Source of the DNA: Mimachlamys varia
Lineage: Eukaryota > Mollusca > Bivalvia > Pectinida > Pectinidae
Direction of reading: 5' to 3'
Length of the DNA stretch: 64,000 nt
NCBI GenBank assembly: GCA_947623455.1
Contig: OX392538.1
Span: 35,448,001 to 35,512,000 of the forward strand
Below the pieces are notes generated by a model. It was not told where the DNA came from, ran no database searches, and was given only the letters and a program-made list of their open reading frames with translations. The position numbers were made by a program, and so were the translations under genes. This document shows, piece by piece, positions 37,491-48,800 of this stretch (within the stretch, counting starts at the first letter, position 1; each line of letters opens with the position of its first letter).

Positions 37491-37680
37491 GCCCCGGTTT
37501 CATAAACGTTCCTAAACCTAAGGAAATTCCTTAACTTAAAATTCTCCATAGGAAATCATTACAGAATTGAAGGAAAGTTCCTTAACTAAGGATTTTCTCC
37601 TAAATTCTGCAATGCTTTCCTATGGAGATTTTTAAGCTAAGGAGTTTCCTTAAGTTAAGGAACGTTGATGAAACCGGGGC
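37491..37680. mobile_element. 190 bp MITE (GCCCCGGTTTCAT ends), 3 bp TSD
   Basis: Left GCCCCGGTTTCATAAACGTT and right AACGTTGATGAAACCGGGGC, flanked by CAG at 37488-37490 and 37681-37683. The interior is itself palindromic (TCCTTAACTTAA, TTAAGTTAAGGA, TCCTATGGAGATTTTTAA). A 3 bp TSD with GC-rich ends fits PIF/Harbinger-like elements. Confidence 0.85.
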
Positions 37681-38176
37681 CAGCCATCTCTTCATTTTCA
37701 CTAATGGTGTCAGTTTTATGTATAACGTTAGTTACTCAGTTCAATTTATTACATTTTACATCCAAATACTATTTTGTGAATCGAGCTGCAAATAATATAA
37801 CTGTGAGACATGCATATAAAAGATATACATACAAATGTTGATAGTATTGAACAAACTTGAGCACCTTACAAGCATTCTTCAGTTCAAAAGACGTTAGACA
37901 AAGTACTGAATTTTCTTAATCAAAATTTCACATTAGAATTGATCATGGTCCATACATTTCTTTGTTATCACTATTGTGTGGTAAGGCTTTTGTATCAGTC
38001 AATTATTTTGAGCAAACGTCATTAACTCCAATCCCGTGATTACTTATGCGTTAACTTATGTCGGTGTGTGAGGATGGGTTTGTGAGTGTGTTTATTAGAC
38101 GTGTAAAATTGTGCTCTTTGTAATTGTAATATTGATGCGCCTATGATTCGTAATGCTCTCGGCTAATATAACAATT

Positions 38177-38445
38177 AATTCGAGGTTCTTATACACCGCT
38201 TTACCATGACATTAAAGGCCTTTTCAAAGCGGTTCACAAATCAATATCCCTGGTTTAAGGGCCTTAACAATCAGCTAATGTCGTTCTCAACTCCCTTGGG
38301 GAGCATACAACCGGTGCTGCAATTTCGGCGCTCACAGCTAGCATTCTACAATTTCTAGCACTACCCATTTACAGCTGAGTAGACTGGAACAAGCAGAGTA
38401 CAGTATCTTGTTCAAGGATACAACACAATTGCCGTGATCGGGTTC
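38177..38445 (-). mobile_element. Type C SINE copy, head decayed
   Basis: Plus-strand blocks ATTCGAGGTTCTTATACACC, CAACTCCCTTGGGGAGCATA, TTTCGGCGCTCACAGCTAGC and TAGACTGGAACAAGC match the copy at 55588. The tRNA-like end is lost. Confidence 0.82.
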
Positions 38446-38868
38446 TAGTTGTCATCACTGGACAACATATTTGTCTTTCTAAACGTTTGCAGGAAGTCAT
38501 TTTCCAATTTTGCTTATCCAAGTTGGCCGCCGTGGTAAATAATATGCCAAAAATCATGTCTTGTGCACGCGATTTCGCACAAGTTTGGAATATAAATGTT
38601 CACTGTTAACAAGAAAATGACTTCCTTTTGTATCGTCTACAACTGTATGTTGTTTTGGGGACTTGAATACGGCCGCCATTACAATAAAAAAAATTATCTT
38701 TTTTTTTAAGAATTTAGTTTAAATTGTACCTATTGAATTGATCATGAAAAAAACATTTGTCCGAAGGAATGTTCCGGATCTAATATGCATCCTTAATACC
38801 CTATATTTGTTCGCATTTCCGTTTTGAAATTTCGTCGTTATGTTTATTTTCATAAAAAGGATGATACT

Positions 38869-38942
38869 CATCGTCGGAAACCCACAGTACACTTCTCTGA
38901 CGATACAAACGTCAGAGAAGTGTACCGTGGGTATCCGACGTT
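38869..38942. mobile_element. Hairpin element with 31 bp arms
   Basis: Arms 38872-38902 and 38910-38940 (CGTCGGAAACCCAC, CACTTCTCTGACG and their mirror) differ at two positions around a 7-base loop. GGATGATACT lies on both sides (38859-38868 and 38943-38952), a likely 10 bp duplication. A partial arm recurs at 46983-47002. Confidence 0.82.
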
Positions 38943-39729
38943 GGATGATACTGTGACTTCAGTAAGTTACCATTCTTGTAATTTTCTTATTCTTCTATTC
39001 TTGTAAAAACAAATCGTTACGCTATCCTGAAATGAACGCCATCTACAATAACATCTCATAAACTATGAAGGCATCAGGGATAATTCTGACTCTTAAAACA
39101 TATGGGAAAATTTGAAGGATTTCATGGGATCAGCAAAATATCTATATATAGAGTAGTACAATTTTGAATGTTCACTGAGATTTTCAGGAAAAATATGGGT
39201 AAAAATCCCCAAATCTCACCCCAAAGTGATCCCTGAGGCATTGATGGACGAGATTCGAACATGCGCTCACATACTAACCTGCAATAGAACGTTGTCGTCC
39301 ACAAAATTCTCACGTCCCGTCAGATCTCAATAATATCATTATATTTATATCCACACAACTGTTAAACTCTTAATTTTGAAAAAAAATTGAAATAGAGAGT
39401 TGATTAAAATATTTCTTTTCCGTTTAATATAACTTTTATTGAGGTACATGTAATTTGATATGAAATCTATTCATATTTACTTCAACATGTGGATATTTGT
39501 CAGCCATCATGGTTTATGTTTTGTCGTTTAAAAGCAAAACAAACATAAAACAAATAAGAAATAAAAGCATGAAATAGAAAAAAAACAGGTTTAATCAATT
39601 AATACAAAGTTGAAAAATATCGCACAGTACACATTTCTTGTTCGTTTTTGGTCTAAGGGAAGTAATACAGAAAATAGTCATGCACGAGTAGTCTCCCTTA
39701 AAACGACCGAATTACTAACATATTGTTCA

Positions 39730-39735
39730 TTTATT
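39730..39735 (-). promoter_or_regulatory. Candidate poly(A) signal of the M6PR-like gene
   Basis: AATAAA on the minus strand (plus TTTATT), about 95 bases after the stop codon. A second AATAAA lies near 39434-39439. Which is used cannot be read from sequence. Confidence 0.5.
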
Positions 39736-39828
39736 CTCGAAGATACTGTGTTTTTCTTCTCATTTGCACACTTTTCTAGCGTCATCCATATATAAATAAC
39801 AAATATTTACACAACATCATACATGTAG

Positions 39829-39879
39829 CTATTTGATTGGGTGATACTGTCCCCTTTTCACCACGAAGAAAAAGCCATC
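39829..39879 (-). CDS. M6PR: M6PR-like exon 7: C-terminal tail and stop
   Basis: A strong acceptor, CGCTTTTTTCTGCAG, opens 51 nt coding DGFFFVVKRGQYHPIK and TAG (39829-39831). The DGF segment directly after LIK matches the KDG/ADG turn of mannose-6-phosphate-receptor tails. YHPI is a YxxPhi-type sorting motif three bases from the end of the protein's penultimate codon. The acidic-cluster dileucine of vertebrate CD-MPR tails is absent. Confidence 0.85.
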   Translation of the reverse strand, partial: DGFFFVVKRGQYHPIK

Positions 39880-42800
39880 CTGCAGAAAAAAGCGAGAACA
39901 TGCAATTTAATTTTACCTGAGACAACATGCTTTCCTGTATTGTGCTATGAGCATAGTTTAACAGCAATAAAACGGACAAGCTTCGAACTCGCAAGACAAT
40001 AAGAGAAATCAAAGAACAACCACCAGCCCCTAATTTAAGTTTCTCTGAAGAATTTTGCAGTTGTATTTTACTACTAGCTTATCTCCCTTAGTTTAGAAAA
40101 TTCAAGTGTTAAAATTGTCTGATTTTAATTTGGCTAAAAAAATCAATATCTAATAATATTCTGGAGACTGGGGTCAGTCTAAAAAAATAAGGCGACATCG
40201 AAGTAAAAGAAATTAGACATGACCTCGGAAAAAATTCCGGAATTTGACACGATTTCACGTTTTTTATTTGCAACATTTCCATTGTTGTGGGTTCCAATTA
40301 TATACGGAGAATTGTTTCAAGTAACGATTTTTCTATTTGTTGGTTGAATCAAAATTGAATTATAGTAAACATGAAATGTGAACAGATGTAAACTACATTT
40401 ATTTATGGAAAGAACTTTTAAACATTCAAATGTATGTTTTGTTTTGAAAAAATTTCGACAATGTTTGAATAAACCAAAGTGATATATAAAAGTTTGTAAA
40501 TTTAAATATATAAGAAACGACTAGGAAGGAATCAAATTTCAATTCCTAGCTGATTCATATTAATGACAATTTGAGGTTCTTATATACCGTGTTATCACAA
40601 TCTCACTTATAGGTCGTTTCAAAGTGGTTCAAAATTCATAATCTGTGGTTAAAGGGCCTTAGCAACCAGCCAGGCAAAATATTTCTCAACTCACTTGGAA
40701 GTGTACAGAAGGTGCTTGATAACTGTCGCCTCGCCTTTCTAAATTCATGTTATATAGACCTATTGAACATCGTTTTAGTTGTGTTATTTAACAATTTCTG
40801 TGTCTTACCTTGATGAGGCTGGGGAGGGAGACCCACAGCTGCACCTGAGGTATGAGGTCCTTACCAGTGTTTCCTCGTTTTAGTTTGTTAAATAATACCC
40901 CTCCTATCAGATACACAGCTATGAAACACACAAATCTGAAATAATACAAGATAATAGTAAATAAACATACAAAACTGAAATAATACAAGATAATACCAAA
41001 TAAACAGAAAAAACTGAAATAATACAAAATAATAGCAAAAAAACACACAAATCTGAAATAATACAAGATAATAGTACATGTAAGTAAAAACACAAATTTG
41101 AAATATGGAGACAACAGTAAACTGCTTTTATTACATTTTTGGCAGTGAAATATCGAAAATTATTCATTCTATAAAAGTGGTAGCGTAAAAGATGATATTT
41201 TCACTAGTGAAAAATATCACTTTTCTGATTTGACCAATCAAAACGCTGCTTACAAACGACATTTAGGAAAATCAAAAGTTGCCATTGTAGATTTAGCTAT
41301 AAAAATGTAATAAACAGAATAACAAACAGTATCTTCATTAATACCAAACATATTTCACTCATGTGGTTAATACTTTTATTGTTGCACACTCGTGACAAAT
41401 ATCAAAATATAAGCCCCGCTCATGAAATATATTTTGTATTACTGAAGGCACTGTTAGAAATCTTCTAGTTATTAAAAGTTTTCTTTTTTATTAGAAATTA
41501 TTTTACAGGAACGAACATGCAGAAATTACACCAGAACAAAAATGGCGTAAAGAGTTAGACAAAGCTTAATAACTATCATTGAAACATATTCTGAAGGTGG
41601 CATATGGCAATCTACAATGGCTTTAACTGAAAAAGACCACGGGAAAGATAAAGATTGATAGAGAGATTGGGGAAGACAGACGGACGAACAGGAGAGAGTT
41701 ACCTTGTGACATTATTTATTGAAACAATATCTGAAACTTATCCGACTAAGAGCAGGTACATATCATTATACAAGTTTAGAGGTTATTTCTGTCAGTTAAT
41801 ATGACGCATGTTATTTTTCAGGATTTTAATTTCATCCTTACTTACATAATTATCAAAACACTCCCAGCACTAAGTCCTGCCGGCTTCAAACAGGCATCAG
41901 GTGAGGAAAATACGAAAACCTACAAAAACAAGAGTACGGTTTATTATGTAAATTACTCTATACAGTTGTTATAATAATAATAGACAACAAAAACAGTGCT
42001 GCTATTATTGAAATATGACCAACGAATTGTTAATCTTACACAATACATATATGATTTAGGGTGATCGGGTGGTGCAGTGGATAGCGCACTTGCCTTTCAC
42101 CAAGGCGGCCGGGGTTCGATTCCCCGACCGGACGTGAAAAGATACGGGGTCACCTGCCCGACCACGTGGGTTTTCTCCGGCAATCTGATTAAAATACAGA
42201 TCCACACTATTACTATCCTGTACACACGATAGTAATAGTTTGGATCTGATTTTAAACAGATTGTTTCTCCGAGTACTCCGGTTTCCTCTTACAATAAGAC
42301 TCATCGCTCGCTACATGTAACATTAGGGCCAACAAGGGTGATTAATATAAGTTGGATAAATTGTTCCTAATTGTTGTAAAATCAATAAGTTTATATTTAC
42401 CGTTTTGTTACCAGCGTTTTATATGATAAATGATTGTCAATTGTTTCGTATTGGACACTGTATATTGTAACACAGTTGAAATATCGTATTGGACATTGGT
42501 TTTAGTAACGACCGCTTACATTTATGATAAAACATGTATTACTTGTTAAGGAATCGCAATGGCCTCAGGACTTCTTCCGTGGAGGGTGTACATGTATATC
42601 GTAAGACTAGTAAACCAGGCGTCCTGGGTTCGACTCCTGGCGGAGTCGTTGAAAACATATTGGCCTCTGTTTCATGGAGTCACGTACATGTAGGTACTAT
42701 AGAAATATGGAATTCCACCTGACGATACTTGCAGTGGAATTGCTATGTCCGACGGAAGAGTAATCTGTCCTGAAGACGGTGTTCATTTTTGGCGCCAATT

Positions 42801-45800
42801 ACCATTCGGCAATTCTCGGCAGATTTCCTAACACGGAATCTGCCTATGTTTTCGAATGGTCCATTATATGACGTGTCAGGGTTAGCCGGGGTCTTTGACA
42901 TTGCCAGTGGCGAAGCTATATGATATGCATGTCTGGGGGGCGAGGGGTCCAGAAGCGAAGCCCAGGTCGGGGTATGGGGGCACTGGGGGCAGAAATACCC
43001 CTGAAGTTGACGGAAAATGATCACACAACGTTTATTTTTTGCACGGAAGCTACGTTACTTATTGCCATACCGTTTACTTTCAGTATTTACAAATAATAGA
43101 GAGGAAAATGTAAGACTTAATATACATATCAAAAAGGCGCCAACACTTGAATTGGATCGTTTAGCTAAGTCAGACGGCCTGGGTTTAACCACAGGGACTT
43201 GAGAATTTGTTACAGCTAGTTTTGGACCAAAGATAGGGTGTTGAGAGTAATTTTACACATTTGGAGGGTTACATTGTAAGATCAATTTTCGATAAAAATG
43301 CCCCCTCAATGGTCGAAAATTGATCTTAACCCCCCCCCCCCCTCCCACCCACCCACAAAATGTGTTAAATTACTCTAAACACCCTATTCTAGGTCCAAAA
43401 CTAGCTGTAACAAATTCTCAGGTCCCTATGTTAGCTAAGCCAGACGGCCTGGGATTAACTACTTCCGCAGGCCATAGGAACAAAACGTAGAACCTGCATT
43501 GCATTACTATGAATTTTGATGTCTCTTTTTCCTATTCAGAAATCACTGCTGGATGTTTCTCTTTCAATAAACTACCTTATTAGATATTACAACTGTCATT
43601 TGGGTGGTGCCGTGCAAAAACTAAATTTTCTTTCAACAAGGCAACTCACGTAATGACTTTAGCGTTCCTTACCATAGAACATGAATGAATACAAAGCCAT
43701 TCCCCAGCTCTTAGACAAAAACCGAAACAACACCAACGCATAATTCAGTTATTTTTTTCAAATAGAGCGCATTATTGCCGACAGTATTTTTTTCAGATCG
43801 AACTCGCGCACATTCTCTACATATTCGTCATGAGGTTACATTAAAACCGTTCCATCAATATCTTAACAATTTAATTTTTAAAAAAGGATGAATATATCTC
43901 AATAAAAACATAAATTATGTATACAGTAGGGTCGACTAAAGTTGAATTACGCGACAGTCACGTATCACACACCCAGCACGTGCAACACCGGATTTCAACG
44001 CCCCCTATCAGAAGGTACATGTATGACACTGAAGGGGAAATCATCCCCGAATGCTATATATATTTCACCAAGTAGGCCGGGTTCGATTCCGAGATCGGAA
44101 TTGAAACGACCGAATGTTCATCTACCAGACCACGCGGGTTTGCTTGAGGTGTCCCTTTAAAAGGGCACGAGTATGATAAAGGGAAATAATTTTCGGCTTA
44201 TCTCTGAAAATTGTATATCTTTAACCAAGGCAGCTGAGGTTCGATTCTCCCATTGGCAGTGCAAAGACATTGGGTCGCCTACTTCGAATTCTCCACCGGG
44301 TTTTCTCCAGGTATTCCGGTTTTCCTGTTTCACCAAACCCAACACTCCACCCCCTCCCCTTCCCCGCTTTAATATGCACATACGGGTAAGCATTCAATGT
44401 TTGATTTAAGTTTAATTTTTTTAGAAATGAACAAATCTAATTAAAATCATATCTTGATCTCCGCGCCGTTCCAAAAACTTCTCTCTGTTGCGTTAAGATC
44501 TGAGAAAATTCCATAGGGAGTCATGTTCAGATGACCTTTTGCATTAGCCAATCAAATTACTACTGTCAGAATCTTGAAGGTGAATTTTTGAGGCGACAAA
44601 TCTTGCATAATCGCATTTTCCCGTTTAGTCATTTCGTCACCAAAACGTTCGTGGAATAATGTGACGAAATGACTTGGCGCAAGATGACATGTCATTGGAA
44701 AATTATTTTAGTGTTAAATAAAGAGGCGACAAAGGTCATCTGGACGTGACCTCTTATGGGATGTTGTCAGATCCTTGTAAAACGGAGTGAGAACCCTTAA
44801 GGATCTGTATTTTAATCAGATTGGAAATGAACTTACGTATGTTGGAGGCTTTGAATTCTGTATTTCGCCCACAGGAAGGAAATCTTCTGTTGGATCACAT
44901 TGAAGTATGACGGTCGTCGTCCTATAGGGATGGATTATAACAGAGAGTAGGTATACCGCTATACAAATTGTACAATCATTCAATATATAGAGCACAGGGA
45001 CCTGAGAATTTGTTACAGCTAGTTTTAAAAAATGCCCCCCCCCCTAATGGTCATAAAAGCTATTGAGGGGGCATTTTTATCGATAATTGATCTTAACCCC
45101 TCCAAATGTGTAAAATTACTCTAAACACTCTATTAGGTCCAAAACTAGCTGTAACAAATTCTCAGGTCCCTGTGTTATAGAGGCCTTTACATAATTGTCA
45201 ATACGATATGGAATTTATCAAAAGAGTTTCAAAACTCCGAAGGGTTCGGAATCTATGATCCGTTAATTATTTGGGCTATTTGCGGCTCGGAGAGTCGGAA
45301 TTTCTCTGGACATGTACATAAAAAACGCAAAATTAAGCGACCCGCAGGTCACTAAAGGTCGTTAACTAACAGTTGCCACTCATTTCCAAAAAAAAAAAAA
45401 ATCAAATTCCAGGCATGTCTTTAAAAATGGCCGTCGTCTCGGGATTTTAAGAGAGCTTGTTTTTGAACTGTCCATTTTGGATCATGTGACGTTAGACGGC
45501 GGCATTTCTTGCCAAATATCATTGGAATAGCCTGTTTTCCTTATTTGGGAGATTTCTAAAAATAATTTGAAATAGTTAACCCAACATGACCTTGAAAGTT
45601 GATCAAGGTCAATCATGGTTTCAAACTTGAGGGCCAGTCACATAAATATTTTGCTAGAGCTTAAAGAGGCATCACGGTAAAACTATATTTTTTTTATGCT
45701 TATTTAGAATTATTTTATATATGAATTAAATGTATACTCTTGTGGAAAACTAATGGGTGATTTACGCTGAAATATGTTCTCAAAAATTTTAATTAATAAT

Positions 45801-48800
45801 TAAAAAAGGGAATCACTATTCGTTGATCAACGATTTGGACATGTAAATTTTTTTGCATCACATATGATAACGCATGCGCACAACAAGCTACATCGGTAAA
45901 CAAAAAATGGCGATCCGCGTGACTTACATGTAACTACCAAGCGAAAAGTGGCCGAATGGTCAAATTTTAACGTAAGGATTATATTACGGAAGCATAATGA
46001 GGGATGTGAAGTATTCAAGGGAGAGACTAACATCCCAATTGTTTGCATTGTTACAGTTTTCTTCTGGATAGCCGGTGACACAGTTTTGATTTGGTTTTGG
46101 GGCCTCCCAAGGGATAACTCTTTCATTCCTCTGTTACATGAAATGCGTGTGTAAAACTTGAAAGCGTGTATTGTAATATTCCCTTTATAATATTCCAGTA
46201 AAACGGCATTATTGAATTATATTGCTGAAGAGAAAGACCTTTTCACATACAAGGAAAACCGTGTGTGTGTGTGGGGGGGGGGGGGGGGGGGGAGGGGGGG
46301 TTACGTTGTAAAACGCCGGTATCCCGGGTGATTGAGTTTAATGTATACAGATTCAATTTGGACAAAATGAATAAATTTATGTCATCATGTGCGGATAAAA
46401 AAAATATTGTCATACCTAATCTATAAAATACGGATTGTACAAATATTATCGGGTTTGGACCCCGGTATTAAATTTGATATGAACCAAAATATATGCATTA
46501 TATAAGTGAAGTCATTAATTCATAAAAAAAATCATATGTATGTCCCATGTCTGCAGTTGTGTTGAAAATGTTAACGAACCTTTAAATTTACATAGAAAAG
46601 TAAAGAATCATAACATTTATAAATGGATTAAGTATTGGACAATTATCTTCTCGACAAGTTCCAAATTTGAGATATATATTATACATGTATTCTACATGTT
46701 TAGTGCGTGGTGCGTCATATGAGTGCACGGACTTCCGTGATACATATATAATTGTAAGTGTTAAAGTATGTTGACGCTGAAATTTGGATAGATTTTAGAT
46801 GGTTATATAGATGATCTGAAAAAAAAATCTTCAAGACATCGAGTTGTATAAAAAAAAATCGGAATCATTTCATTTTATTTTTTTTACTTTTCAATGCATG
46901 CACACCTTTTGTGAAATGGTTCTAAATGAGGATTCGTGAAGATAACTTTTTACAGAAATTAAGGTTTGCCCTATGGTTGTCATCGTCGGAAACCCACATG
47001 ACACTGTTAAACGTACAATGTAAGAGTGCAGTGTAGCTTTTATGACCATTGAGGGGGCATTTTTATTGGAAATTGATCTTAACCGCCCAAATGTGTAAAA
47101 TTACTCTAAACATCCTATTTTAGGTCCAAAACTAGCTGTAACAAATTCTCAGGTCCCTGTGATTTGCATCGGTTTCAGTCAGGTACTGATGTCGATAAAT
47201 GATGCAGAGATGTCGACATAAATTTATTTATATGCATATCGTGTGTAATTAACGTCTGATTATTAATGTGAATGTGATTCAATAAATTTATACACGGACT
47301 TTGTGTCTGGTTCATCATCGGACCTGTACATTACGTATCCCCTCCCTATGGGCCCCTCGTCGACTTGCGACAAAACAGTCACGTGCTTGACGCGTGATCA
47401 GCGCTATTTTTATCGGGCTTTCCCGAGGAATGCAATTTTGCAAGTGGCTAATAAACACATTTTGAGTGCGCTTTGAATATTGAAATAACAGGAAAATGTA
47501 TCTGGTAGTGCAGACAGCATGTACATTCAAGAACTTCATTGTAGACTTCCCCGGGATGCCCCTTTAACTAAGCAATTTTAAAATGGTTAATTTATAATCT
47601 GTCACACAAAATAAAATATCTTACGTTTTATCCTATCCACTGTAATTACGAAATGTAGAACAAGTCTTTCTCTGTCAAGATTATATAAAACGAATGCTAT
47701 CTAGTTTTTACAAAAAACTGGAGTTTTATCAAGTGATCAATTCCAGTTTATCGACCAAAAGAGTTTCCAACACTCAAAATAGCCATTCTTAATTGATATT
47801 TATTCGACGTTTTTTGTCTTTTTCTCGAAAGCATACAATTTTTTCATAAGGGTGTCCTACATTTTCTATAAGAATATATTCACCATTATATACAATTATA
47901 CGGTACCGAAGGTATTCTCCTTTGTGCCGTATCGCGGGTTTTATAGCCATTCATTAATTTAACTTTTACAAATGTGACATTCTACTGTAACATACTAGTA
48001 GTACTATCCCATTACCTTGGGTTAATAGTAAAGTAAGATTTGTAAATAAGTATCGGAAAGACACTAATAGGACGTTATGGCTTTACCGTTTGACCCTGAC
48101 TTTTGCGATGCGTTAAAACCTCAATAAAATCAGATCAAACGTTTCCAGGAACAATTTTGTATAGACACATTTGAGGTCGTCTCAAGTTGATCTTAAAGAA
48201 AAGATTCATGAGGTTTGAGCAATTAGCTGTTCTTAAAATCATTCTTATCGAGAATATAATATTATATGACACAACAACAAATATGAACAAACATATTGAT
48301 AGTGTCATTTGGGTTTTTTTCGCCAAAAAAAATTAGGGATTCAAAATCTGTAGGGAAAAGAACTTCTCTATTTTTTCATAAGAAATACACGGAGAAATAT
48401 TTATTTTTAAAGCTACAAAAAATATTGCGGGTGTCGTCGATGAAGCAGAATACTCTTCCGGAACACCTTTTAAAGGGGTCTCCATGTAATTTTATTTTTC
48501 ATAATTTGCCCATCGTTAAATTTACTCGATTTTGAGTTCGGAATTATGGTTTTACAGACGCTTCTCTATATTCTTTGATTTATTTTATTGATGTACAAAA
48601 TGTACAAGAGTTGAACCCATTAGAAGAAAATGTTTAAGAATGTGTTATGGTATAGTACCTATGGTATAGTTCCTATGTTCCTATGGTAAAGTTCCTATGT
48701 TCCTATGGTATAGTTCCTACGTTCCTATGGTATAGTTCCTACGTTCCTATGGTATAGTTCATATGTTCCTATGGTATAGTTCATATGTTCCTATGGAATA

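Larger units (their letters stand above)
45665..47563. mobile_element. Possible 1.9 kb TTAA-flanked element
   Basis: TTAA then AGAGGCATCACGG at 45661 and CCGGGATGCCCCT then TTAA ending 47567 form a ~13 bp imperfect inverted pair around 1.9 kb that carries no transposase ORF. The short shared ends make this tentative. Confidence 0.4.

Noticed and set aside
40788..41114. 108-codon hydrophobic ORF suggesting a multi-pass membrane protein
   Set aside because: The upstream part is the translated 39 bp array and the downstream part is exon 6; there is no independent gene start.
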